DNA of 64,000 bases from FEN-1073 sp963780865 (GTDB taxonomy: Bacteria; Chloroflexota; Anaerolineae; Anaerolineales; RBG-16-64-43), in the NCBI GenBank assembly GCA_963780865.1, contig CAWADT010000009.1, forward strand, positions 73,529 through 137,528, in the 5' to 3' direction. The notes beneath the pieces are model-generated. The model ran no database searches and was not told where the DNA came from. It saw only the letters and a list, made by a program, of their open reading frames with translations. Each line of letters starts with the position of its first letter. Within the stretch, counting starts at the first letter, position 1. The position numbers and the translations under genes are program-made. Below are positions 24,543 through 32,329 of this stretch, piece by piece.

Positions 24543-26981
24543 TTATTCCATCACCCGCAGGGTGGAGGGGATGTCCATCCGCGCCATTTTACGGATGTTG
24601 AGGAGCGGCGTCAACGCGACGACGATCACCCCCATCACAAACGCCGCGACCAGGGTCGTTGGCGAGAGGACGATTCGAAATTGGATCGTCCGCATCTGGG
24701 TGGCCATCCGCTCGGTCATCATCCACACCAGCACAACATACCCCGTACCGATGCCGAGCAGCGTCCCCAGCACGCCGGTGATCAGGTTCTCCAGCATCGC
24801 CATCCGCGTGGCGGTCCCGACCGGCAGGCCGAAGGCGAACATGGTGGCGATCTCCCGGGCGCGTTCATCGACGTTGATGCTGGTCGAATTGAAGGTGATC
24901 AGGAAAGCCAGCAGCGAGACGGCCAGCGCGACGATATACATCACTCCGAGAAAACTGTCGAGGATGCTCTCGAACGAATCCACCATGCTCGCAACGGGCT
25001 GGACGGAGGCCACGCCGGCCTGGTCGAACAACGCGCGTTCCACCTCGCCCCGGCTGACGCCTGCCGCGGGGTTGATCCAGACGATGTTGGTCAGCCCGCC
25101 GAGCCCCATCAGGCCGGTCTGGCGGATGTCCAGGTAGGAAATCGCGCGCACCGGGAGCGCGTGGGTGCCGATGACTTTTACTTCTTTCTCGGCCAGGCGG
25201 AAGGAATACAACCCTTCGCGGAGCGGGAAGGTGAGGGTGATCGTATCGCCCGGCTTCACGCCCAGATCGTGGGCGGCTTTTTCCGAAAGGATGATCCCCG
25301 GTTCGTCGGAGTGGCGGCTTCCGGCCGTGATGGTGGGCTTCCACAGCGCGCTGTCCAGATCGACGGCGTCGATGATCGTTTCCAGTTTGACGCCGCCCCG
25401 GGATACGTATCCCCCCACCTGAATGCCGCCTTCCGCATCCGCGACGGCCGGCAGCGAGCGGAGGGTTTGAATCCATTCGCTGGGGTAGAAGCGGTTCAGA
25501 TCAACCTCCATGCGATTGGGACTATTCTGCAGCAGTTCGCTTTTTGCCTGATGGATGGTGGTCAGGAACGAATCCAGCATTCCCAGGATCGCGATCAGCA
25601 GCGTCACCGCTATCGTGATTCCCGCCAGGGTTAGCACGGTGCGATACGGCGACCGCAGGACGTTGCGGACCGGCATTTCGACGAAGCTCCCGCCGGGAAG
25701 CGGCAGGCGGGAGAGGGCGGGGGCAAATCCGCCGCCCTTGGCGACGAGGTGCCCGGTTTGAATCGCGTCCACCGGCGAGACGCGCACGGCCCGCCACACC
25801 GGATACAGCGTGGCGACAAAGGGGATCGCGATTCCGAGCGCCGCCGCCTGGGCAAACAGCGGGAGTTGAAACGGCGTCCGGAAAACCGGCATGGGCATCA
25901 TCTCCTGGAGCATCCGGCCAAACGCGTTGTTCAGGAGCAACCCCGTTCCAATCCCCAGCAGCGCTCCCAGGAGGGCGATCTGAATTGCCACCAGCAGCGG
26001 GCGGATGGCGAGGACGCCGTCCGGCATGCCGAGCGCCATGCCGATCCCGATCTCGCGGCGCTGGGCCTCGACCATCCGGCTGGCGAGGTTGAAGCCGCCG
26101 AAAGCCGCCCCGGCCAGGAACAGGTAAGCGACCACCATGTACATGGCTTGATCGCCGCTCACATCGTTGTACAGTTCATTGTAGGCGGCGTCGTCCTTGG
26201 GCGTCAGAAAAGAGACGGCGGCGTTGGGGAACGCCGCGGCCATCGCGCCGCCGATTTCCTTTTGGATCGTAGAGGGGTCTGCTCCGCTCTTCAGGGTGAG
26301 GAGCAGATCATTGACCATCCCCGGATGGTTGGTTAGCGCCTGCGCCGTTTCCAGCGGAACAAACACCGCGGCGAAGTTGGATTCAGCCATCATGCCGCCG
26401 TTGTCGGTCATCACCATAAAGTACTCGGGCGACATCCCCTGTCCCACATAATCCAGCGCGGCTCCGCCGCTCAGACGGAGCGTGCCGGACGCGGGCAGCC
26501 CGTAGTATTTCGCGAAATGATATTCCAGGATCGCGGTGTTTTGCCCGGCGTCGGCCGGCTGCAAAGCCCTTCCGCTGTTGATAAACAATCCGTTCACGGC
26601 CGGGCCGCCGCGGGAAACGTCCACGCCGATCAGGCGTCCCGGCACTAGGATGGTCTTTCCGGCGGTCGAGGCGTCGACCAGCGTCGAAGCGATCAGCCGC
26701 ACCTCGGTGTTTTTGATCCAATCCTTGTGCGGGATGGTTTGGATCGCGCGCTGCAGCTCCCCGCCGTCGACAAAACTTTCCCCCAGCGTCACGCGGAGAT
26801 CGTACATATTCAGCAGCGCATAGCTCGCGTCGTAGGATTGCTGCCGCCAGGGTTTGTTCGCTCCGAGCCCGGCGTACACTCCCGTTCCCAGCGCGATGAT
26901 CAGCGCAATCGCGGCCACCTGCAGCCAATGAGCCCGCAGATCCCTCCAGGACCAGCGCAACCACAGTGTCAAGGTTTCCAT
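24543..26981 (-). CDS. ABC transporter permease, FtsX/MacB type
   Basis: 813 residues with the FtsX layout duplicated. N-terminal segment at about 17-38, a large outside domain, three segments near 285-415 (YMVVAYLFLAGAAFGG; LLVAIQIALLGALLGIG; FAQAAALGIAIPFVATLYPV), then a second unit starting LRSPYRTVLTLAGITIAV near 455, another outside domain, and three C-terminal segments. The motif VRVSPVDAIQTG follows the first FtsX domain. It should work with the ATPase gene upstream (10-bp gap) as an exporter or mechanotransmission-type machine for lipids, peptides or lipoproteins. Start ATG at 26981, with GGAGG before it. Substrate unknown. Confidence 0.88.
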   Translation of the reverse strand: METLTLWLRWSWRDLRAHWLQVAAIALIIALGTGVYAGLGANKPWRQQSYDASYALLNMYDLRVTLGESFVDGGELQRAIQTIPHKDWIKNTEVRLIASTLVDASTAGKTILVPGRLIGVDVSRGGPAVNGLFINSGRALQPADAGQNTAILEYHFAKYYGLPASGTLRLSGGAALDYVGQGMSPEYFMVMTDNGGMMAESNFAAVFVPLETAQALTNHPGMVNDLLLTLKSGADPSTIQKEIGGAMAAAFPNAAVSFLTPKDDAAYNELYNDVSGDQAMYMVVAYLFLAGAAFGGFNLASRMVEAQRREIGIGMALGMPDGVLAIRPLLVAIQIALLGALLGIGTGLLLNNAFGRMLQEMMPMPVFRTPFQLPLFAQAAALGIAIPFVATLYPVWRAVRVSPVDAIQTGHLVAKGGGFAPALSRLPLPGGSFVEMPVRNVLRSPYRTVLTLAGITIAVTLLIAILGMLDSFLTTIHQAKSELLQNSPNRMEVDLNRFYPSEWIQTLRSLPAVADAEGGIQVGGYVSRGGVKLETIIDAVDLDSALWKPTITAGSRHSDEPGIILSEKAAHDLGVKPGDTITLTFPLREGLYSFRLAEKEVKVIGTHALPVRAISYLDIRQTGLMGLGGLTNIVWINPAAGVSRGEVERALFDQAGVASVQPVASMVDSFESILDSFLGVMYIVALAVSLLAFLITFNSTSINVDERAREIATMFAFGLPVGTATRMAMLENLITGVLGTLLGIGTGYVVLVWMMTERMATQMRTIQFRIVLSPTTLVAAFVMGVIVVALTPLLNIRKMARMDIPSTLRVME

Positions 26982-26991
26982 CGCTCGCCTC

Positions 26992-27696
26992 CTACCAGCT
27001 GAGTTCCGCCAGAGCGGCTTTGTGATTCGGCGGCGCGCCGTCGAACGCGATTTTTCCGCTGCCAAGCTCGATCACCCGGTCGGCGGCGCGGGAAATCTCG
27101 CGGTTGTGCGTAACGACCAGCACGGTCTTGCCGGCTCGGGCCTGCGCGCGCAACAGCTCCAGAATCTGCACGCCGGTCCGGAAGTCCAATTCTCCGGTGG
27201 GTTCGTCGGCCAGCAGCACGGGGTTGCCCGTCGCCAGGGCGCGCGCAATGGCCACCCGCTGCTGCTCGCCGCCGGAAAGCTGGTGCGGAAAGTGGTGCAG
27301 CCGCTCCCCAAGCCCAACCTGCTCCAACACCTGCTTGGCAAGATGGGAGGCATTTTTACGGCCGCGCACGTCCAGGGTGAATTGCACGTTCTCGAGCGCC
27401 GTCAAGCCGGGGAACAGGTTAAACGTCTGGAAAATAAACGCCACAGTCTCCCGGCGCAGCTTGCGCAGATCCAAGTGATCGGTGGGAAATGTCACCTGGT
27501 CATGGATGGAGATCCTGCCGCTGGTGGGCGAATCCAGCGCGCCGATCATGTTCAGCAGAGTCGTTTTCCCGCTTCCGGACGGGCCCAGGACCACGATGAA
27601 TTCGCCGCTCTCAATTTCGAGCGAAACCCGGTCGAGGGCCGTCACGCTCAGCGGGCCCAGAACATATTTCTTGGAGACGGATTCCAGTTTGATCAT
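26992..27696 (-). CDS. ABC transporter ATP-binding protein, LolD/MacB type
   Basis: 235 residues with a complete ATPase set: Walker A GPSGSGKTTLL near 38, Q-loop IFQTFNLFPGLTALENV, signature LSGGEQQRVAIARALA, Walker B VLLADEPTGELD and switch His in VVTHNREI. Closest to the LolD/MacB/FtsE group, which pairs with FtsX-type permeases such as the next gene. Start ATG at 27696, with AAGGAAGGA before it; an ATG at 27717 is also in frame. It is divergent from the DtxR-type regulator at 28178, which may control it. Confidence 0.9.
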   Translation of the reverse strand: MIKLESVSKKYVLGPLSVTALDRVSLEIESGEFIVVLGPSGSGKTTLLNMIGALDSPTSGRISIHDQVTFPTDHLDLRKLRRETVAFIFQTFNLFPGLTALENVQFTLDVRGRKNASHLAKQVLEQVGLGERLHHFPHQLSGGEQQRVAIARALATGNPVLLADEPTGELDFRTGVQILELLRAQARAGKTVLVVTHNREISRAADRVIELGSGKIAFDGAPPNHKAALAELSW

Positions 27697-28081
27697 GGCA
27701 AAATCCTTCCTTGGCATAAAAAATGAGAGGTCTTTTCTTTTGGGGGCGCGATGGACAAACGCGGCGGTCCGAATCGCCGTACCCATGCCCGAGCTTTCGA
27801 TCCACGATGCGGTTACCCGTGAAACGAATGCAATTTGGCTCTCGGCCTGGGATCGGGTTACGGGGAGGGTTTGCGGAGCGGGGTCAGCCCGGAAGTGAAC
27901 GGAAGCGGAAGGCCCGCAACGAATAACTCGAACCCTGCAAAAGCAGCCCGATCGGAACGAAGATCCATCCCGGCCTGGACAAGCAGCCTTGATTCAATAG
28001 CGGAACATCATCTGCGTTGATGGGCCATCACCTCCTTTGTCGGTTCCTTCCTCATCCCTTGGCGGGGTTCTCCGGGCCGGC

Positions 28082-28109
28082 TTGACACCGCGCCGGAGCA
28101 TGCTATACT
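28082..28109 (+). promoter_or_regulatory. sigma-70-type promoter of the DtxR-type regulator
   Basis: TTGACA at 28082-28087 and TATACT at 28104-28109 with a 16-base spacer. Transcription would begin at about 28116, inside the palindromic operator. Confidence 0.7.
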
Positions 28110-28115
28110 TTATAA

Positions 28116-28150
28116 GTTAGCATATGCTAACAATCTTGGTTAGTATAACC
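28116..28150 (+). promoter_or_regulatory. palindromic operators, likely DtxR/MntR-type boxes
   Basis: GTTAGCATATGCTAAC (28116-28131) is a perfect 16-bp palindrome at the likely start of transcription, and GGTTAGTATAACC (28138-28150) is a second palindrome sharing GTTAG. Spacing between centres is about two turns. Autoregulation by the gene at 28178 is the simplest reading. Confidence 0.65.
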
Positions 28151-28177
28151 ACCAAATGCAAATTGTCAAGAGGCAAA

Positions 28178-28864
28178 ATGACGCCTGCCCATCCTGTTTC
28201 CGCCGAAAACCGCCCCACGCCAACCATCGAGGATTATCTGGCCGTGATGTACGTCATGGAACGCGACGGGGAAGAGCTGGTCCCGGCGCGCCTGGCCGAA
28301 TCCCTGGAGGTGGCGCCGCCCACCGTGACGGTCACCCTCAAACGCATGGAGCGGGACGGCTGGATCGCCACGGGGGGAGCGAAAGGCATCCGCCTCACCA
28401 AGACCGGTTGCGAGGCGGCCCGTTCCGTCATCCGCCGGCACATGCTCACCGAATGGATGCTGGCGCGGATGCTGAAAGTGCCCTGGTCCCGCGTCCACGC
28501 CGAAGCGGACCAGATCGAGCACACCATCTCGGAAGAGACCGCCGCGCGGATGCGCGCCAATCTCGACGATCCGCAGACCTGTCCCCACGGCAATCCACTC
28601 CCCGGATACGAACGGATCGCTGTCGATTGGCACCCGTTGACGGAGATAGCTTCCGGCGAAAAAGTTACCATCCGGCGAATTCACGAGACGGCGGAAGACG
28701 ATCCGCAACTGCTCCAATTTTTAGAGGAGCATGGCGTGGTTCCAGGGGCGAAGGCCGAGATCTTGGAAATCCTGCCGTTTAACCGGACGATGAGCCTAAA
28801 AGTTGGGAAAAACAAGGTGGCTTTGGGATTTTCGGCGGCCAAGTATATTTATGCGGAAAAATAA
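28178..28864 (+). CDS. DtxR/MntR family metal-dependent transcriptional regulator
   Basis: 228 residues. N-terminal winged helix (IEDYLAVMYVMERDGEEL, then LAESLEVAPPTVTVTLKRM), a dimerisation/metal domain (RRHMLTEWMLARML, then RVHAEADQIEHTIS) and a C-terminal FeoA/SH3-like domain (EIASGEKVTIRRI to FNRTMSLKVG). In DtxR the segment VHDEACRWEH uses a Cys ligand; here the same place has Asp, which is closer to manganese-responsive MntR, so Mn sensing is inferred. I chose the ATG at 28178, with AGAGG before it and homology starting soon after. It probably represses its own promoter through the palindromes upstream, and perhaps the divergent exporter. Confidence 0.85.
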   Translation: MTPAHPVSAENRPTPTIEDYLAVMYVMERDGEELVPARLAESLEVAPPTVTVTLKRMERDGWIATGGAKGIRLTKTGCEAARSVIRRHMLTEWMLARMLKVPWSRVHAEADQIEHTISEETAARMRANLDDPQTCPHGNPLPGYERIAVDWHPLTEIASGEKVTIRRIHETAEDDPQLLQFLEEHGVVPGAKAEILEILPFNRTMSLKVGKNKVALGFSAAKYIYAEK

Positions 28865-28964
28865 TGGAATCCGATGGAGCGGGTTGTTTTGATATTCCGC
28901 CCAGTGGAGCGTAAACAACCAAATCAAGAACTCATCTGCCTATCGGCAATCGATCAGAGGAATT

Positions 28965-29591
28965 ATGTGGATCATCCGCTGCATTCTGCTATTGACGCTC
29001 ATCGCCCAAGTTTGCGGTTTTGGCTACCTGATTGGCCGCCGCAGGAACTATGTACCGATCCTTGAAAACGGCCCGCTCAACCTTCTGATGGTGGTTCTCT
29101 ATAACCTGCTTTGCTATCTGCTCGCAGGTTTGCCGTCCGATCCGCGCGTTTTTCCCCGTCCGGCTTTCTTGACGAATCCGATTGTGGGGATCGGCTATCC
29201 CGCGGTTGGAATTCTCCTGATCGCCGCGTCGGTATCCGTATGGTGGATCGCGGTGCGCCAAAGAAAAACACTCGGCGGTCAGAAGGTGAAGGCGGGCCTG
29301 CTGACGTCCGGGATTTATCGATACGTTCGGCACCCCATTTACGCGAGCATTGTCGGGGCTTCGCTGGGCTTGGCGCTCACCCTTAAAACCTGGGATGGGT
29401 TGCTGATGATGCCGGCTGTACTTCTGGTAAATCTTTTAGAAGCAACCTTCGAGGAACGATCCGATATTGGCGCGCGATATCCGGACGAGTATGCGGCATA
29501 TCGAAAGCGGACGAGGATATTCGGTCCGGCATGGTTCTGGGCTGCTCCGGCGGGAATCCTGCTGGCGATCACGGCGATTGCCTGGTTATAG
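28965..29591 (+). CDS. isoprenylcysteine methyltransferase-family membrane protein
   Basis: 208 residues, five or so membrane segments. The C-terminal half has the ICMT/PEMT-family signature GIYRYVRHPIYAS near 121-133, followed by ATFEERSDIGARYPDEYAAYRKRT, in which the Glu pair and Tyr residues bind S-adenosylmethionine and substrate. Bacterial members methylate lipids or small hydrophobic molecules; none of the eukaryotic CaaX targets apply here. AGAGG lies before the ATG at 28965. It sits 37 bp upstream of a soluble methyltransferase, so the two are probably co-transcribed, perhaps for sequential methylation of one lipid. Confidence 0.8.
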   Translation: MWIIRCILLLTLIAQVCGFGYLIGRRRNYVPILENGPLNLLMVVLYNLLCYLLAGLPSDPRVFPRPAFLTNPIVGIGYPAVGILLIAASVSVWWIAVRQRKTLGGQKVKAGLLTSGIYRYVRHPIYASIVGASLGLALTLKTWDGLLMMPAVLLVNLLEATFEERSDIGARYPDEYAAYRKRTRIFGPAWFWAAPAGILLAITAIAWL

Positions 29592-29628
29592 AGCAAAAAA
29601 TTCTCGATCAGAATTAATTTTAAAAAAA

Positions 29629-30273
29629 ATGAAACTCTCGAATCCATGGAATCGATTTATCTACCGGCTGTGGGCGCCGGTCTACGACGCCCTGGACCGT
29701 ATTTTCTTTTCCGCCGGACGGCGCCGCGCGCTGCAGCTGCTGAACCTAAAGCCCGGCGAAAGCGTGCTTCTGGCCGGCGTGGGGACCGGCGCCGATCTGC
29801 CGCTCCTGCCGCCGGGTGTGCTCGCGCTCGGCATCGACTTGAGTTCGGCGATGCTGCAGCGCGCCCGCGCGCGGCTGCCGCTGCCCGGACGGATGATCGA
29901 ACTGCGTGAGGGCGACGCTCAGGCGATGCAGGTCGAATCCAAATCGTTCGATGCGGCCGTCCTGCATTTGATCCTGAGCGTTGCGCCGGAGGGCGCCGCC
30001 TGTTTCCGCGAAACACTGCGGGCGCTCAAGCCCGGGGGGCGCGCGGTGATCTTCGATAAGTTCGCTCCCGATTCCGGCCGGGTTTCCATCCAGCGGCGGT
30101 TAATCAACATCTTCACCACGCTTGCCGGAACGGATGTCACCCGGAGTTTCGGTCAAATAGCTTCCGGCGGGGGCTTCGAAATACTGCAGGAGGAGAAAAG
30201 CCTGCTGGGGGGCGCGTATCGGATTATCCTTCTTCGCAAGAACCAGATCCGGGAGCCAGCCAAGAACATCTGA
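29629..30273 (+). CDS. class I SAM-dependent methyltransferase, UbiE/PmtA-like
   Basis: 214 residues. Starts FIYRLWAPVYDALDRI, as UbiE- and phospholipid-methyltransferase-type enzymes do. Motif I LLAGVGTGADLPLLP near 50, acidic motif II LGIDLSSAML, motif III EGDAQAMQVESKSFDAAV and motif IV ALKPGGRAVIFDKF. The likely substrate is a membrane lipid (for example phosphatidylethanolamine) or quinone; that is inferred from the N-terminus and the ICMT-like neighbour. The ATG at 29629 gives this N-terminus; the frame is open to 29467, overlapping the upstream gene, but without homology. An A-rich stretch, not a clear ribosome binding site, precedes it. Confidence 0.82.
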   Translation: MKLSNPWNRFIYRLWAPVYDALDRIFFSAGRRRALQLLNLKPGESVLLAGVGTGADLPLLPPGVLALGIDLSSAMLQRARARLPLPGRMIELREGDAQAMQVESKSFDAAVLHLILSVAPEGAACFRETLRALKPGGRAVIFDKFAPDSGRVSIQRRLINIFTTLAGTDVTRSFGQIASGGGFEILQEEKSLLGGAYRIILLRKNQIREPAKNI

Positions 30274-30577
30274 TGAAATAGGGGAGACCGAAAAAACCGT
30301 TTTTATTCCTCCGTCGCGGGCAGCGAACCGAAAACGACCTTTTTTTATTCCCGCATTAGCCGCCATCTAACTATCTGCATATACCCCGCGGGAATATTCA
30401 GAATATCTTTGAGTGGAACTGCATCGAGCAAAAAATCTGCAGCGGCGCGCTGAACGCCGGCGGTTGCGCCAAAACTCAGATTTATGGATAATCCTTCCCA
30501 TCACGATTTGAAGATCCCTTTCGGAAAGAATCTGCAAGTGCGCTGTTCCTTTGCCGGGGCACAACGGAGGTGTTTAT

Positions 30578-31507
30578 ATGTCCCAATCGAAATTCATCAC
30601 TCGGCGGCAATTCATGCGCGCCGCCGGCGTAACGGCGGCCGGCGCGGTGCTGGCCTCCTGCAATCTTTCCCTCCGGGCGCCCGGCGTAGAACCGACCGCA
30701 GAGCCGACCGTAACGCCGACCGGGATTTCCCATCCGGCGGTCTCCACTTCGGTGTTCGCCAAACCCACGGTCCTCGCGCCCGTCGCCACGAAGAGCGTGC
30801 CGGTCGTGGACATGCGGCCGATCATTAAAAACATCGGGCTGCAGGTGCGGACGCAAACGGGCTCCGCGCCGTGCGCTTCCCACGCGTTTACCTTTCTCCT
30901 GGAATACCAGTATATCCGCCGCGTATTTTCGGATCTTTCCGAAACCTTTCTGCAATACGCTACCTTTCAAATCGAGAAGCCCGTTATGAAAGGGGGAGAG
31001 AATTTCTGGGCGCTGAACATCGGCTATCAAAAATGGGGCGTCGTGCCGCAGAACCTCGTCCCCAATCAGGATCAGGCGCCCGCCACGATTCCCATGAACG
31101 TCCTGAACGCAGGCAAGAACGGATTACGCCTGTCGCAATCCTTCCTCAAGACCTGGGATTCCTCGTCCGGGGCGACGCCGGCGCAGCTCGACCAGGCGAC
31201 CGCATTTTTGGATCAGGATGTGCCCGTCGCCATCGGCGTCCTCTGGCCGAAAAATTATCAGACACAAAAGATTGATGGGATTGACGCGATGATCGTGCCC
31301 ACCGCGGCCAATAAATGGGACGTTGTCTCCGACGGGCATGCGGTCGCGCTCGTGGGCTATGGGACCGGTTCCCATTTCCCAGGCAACGGCTACTTTATCT
31401 TCCGCAACAGCTGGGGGATAAGTTTCGGGGATCAGGGATATGGGTATATGCCGTTCGATTACGTTCTGAAGTACGCCAATGATCTATGCGTATTCACCTA
31501 TCCGTGA
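30578..31507 (+). CDS. papain-like (C1 family) cysteine protease lipoprotein with Tat-type signal
   Basis: 309 residues. The signal carries twin arginines (TRRQFMRAAG) and a lipobox (AGAVLASC, Cys28), then a Pro/Thr-rich linker to about 80. The catalytic region has Gln93, Cys99 (QTGSAPCASHAF), His in DGHAVALVGYG and Asn in FIFRNSWGISFGDQGYGYM, the complete C1 set with the usual six-residue Gln-to-Cys spacing. The residue after Cys is Ala where most papain-like enzymes have Trp. There is no propeptide of normal size. Anchored outside the cell. ATG at 30578, with GGAGG before it. A hairpin follows at 31557. Confidence 0.82.
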   Translation: MSQSKFITRRQFMRAAGVTAAGAVLASCNLSLRAPGVEPTAEPTVTPTGISHPAVSTSVFAKPTVLAPVATKSVPVVDMRPIIKNIGLQVRTQTGSAPCASHAFTFLLEYQYIRRVFSDLSETFLQYATFQIEKPVMKGGENFWALNIGYQKWGVVPQNLVPNQDQAPATIPMNVLNAGKNGLRLSQSFLKTWDSSSGATPAQLDQATAFLDQDVPVAIGVLWPKNYQTQKIDGIDAMIVPTAANKWDVVSDGHAVALVGYGTGSHFPGNGYFIFRNSWGISFGDQGYGYMPFDYVLKYANDLCVFTYP

Positions 31508-31556
31508 TCGAAGAGTGTTTCCCCTGTCTCCGGCGAGGCTTCAGTTTCGAAAAATG

Positions 31557-31588
31557 TCCAACCGCGGACCATACGGTCTGCGGTTGGA
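31557..31588. terminator. hairpin between convergent genes
   Basis: 14-base stem with one mismatch (TCCAACCGCGGACC / GGTCTGCGGTTGGA) and a four-base loop, between the end of the C1 protease gene and the end of the minus-strand kinase/nucleotidyltransferase gene. No T-tract. Confidence 0.55.
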
Positions 31589-31642
31589 TGTTCCTTGCCG
31601 GACGGAGCTTTCCGTAAAAATAACTTGAGGAGCTGCGGCGGG

Positions 31643-32329
31643 TCAGCCGCGCCGAAACGCCGCCAGGCTTTCCAAATAGGAATCCGGCATTCCGATATCG
31701 AACCGGGTGCCGTCCATGATCAACCCGTAAAAACCGGCTTCCCGGCGCAGTTTTTCCAACGCCGAGGTTAATTGAAATTCGCCCCGTTCCCGGACGTTGT
31801 TTTGGATATGCTCCTCGAGGTGTTCGAAAACCTTCGGTTGGATGATGTACAACCCGAAGACGGTGAGGTATTCGCCCTCCGCCAGCCCCGGGGCCCGCAA
31901 ATTGTTGCGCGCATAATCGGCGGTGGGTTTCTCAGCAAACTCGCTGATGTTCAGGATCCGGCCTTCCTCGATCCATACGCCGCCGACGGTTCCGAAGTTG
32001 GCGATCTGCCCCTCCGGTGTGCTGCGCAGGCCGACGATGTTGGTCCCGTACCGGTTGTACGCTTCGACGAGTTGCGCCGCGCAGGATTTTTCTCCCTTGG
32101 CCCGGTACAAATGGTCTCCCAGCATGAGCAGGAAGGGCTCGTCCCCCACGGCATCCCTGGCGCAATAAACAGCGTGGCCGAAGCCCTCCTGCGCCTTCTG
32201 GGTGACAAAGGAAACCCGCTGGCCGATCTCCAGGATGCGGCCGGCGAAGTCCTGGAAGTGCCGCGGCAGTTTGTTGAAGTTCTCAACGGAAACCGGATCG
32301 TTGAAAAAGGATTGAAACTCGTTCCGATC
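31643..32329 (-). CDS. nucleotidyltransferase part of a GHMP-kinase fusion, after an in-frame amber codon
   Basis: Continues in the same frame as 32330-33565 after a single TAG (32330-32332). Residues read DRNEFQSFFNDPVSVENFNK, VTQKAQEGFGHAVYCA, EPFLLMLGDHLY, NISEFAEKP, GLYIIQPKVFEHLEE, RGEFQLTSAL and FDIGMPDSYLESL: the body and C-terminus of a GalU/UGPase-type NTP:sugar-1-phosphate nucleotidyltransferase. Its N-terminal GTRL motif is encoded before the amber codon. The first internal ATG is at 32149, which would lack the nucleotide-binding loop and could not make a working enzyme alone. Either the gene is broken by a nonsense mutation, or the base is a sequence error. Confidence 0.75.
   Translation of the reverse strand, partial: DRNEFQSFFNDPVSVENFNKLPRHFQDFAGRILEIGQRVSFVTQKAQEGFGHAVYCARDAVGDEPFLLMLGDHLYRAKGEKSCAAQLVEAYNRYGTNIVGLRSTPEGQIANFGTVGGVWIEEGRILNISEFAEKPTADYARNNLRAPGLAEGEYLTVFGLYIIQPKVFEHLEEHIQNNVRERGEFQLTSALEKLRREAGFYGLIMDGTRFDIGMPDSYLESLAAFRRG

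Larger units (their letters stand above)
27697..28177. other. divergent intergenic region of the ABC exporter and DtxR-type regulator
   Basis: 480 bp without a recognisable gene. The right end holds the regulator promoter and operators (28082-28150). On the minus strand a near-perfect Shine-Dalgarno (AAAGGAGGTG, about 28029-28038) precedes a six-codon ORF (28008-28028, MAHQRR), which could be a leader peptide for the exporter transcript. Confidence 0.5.
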
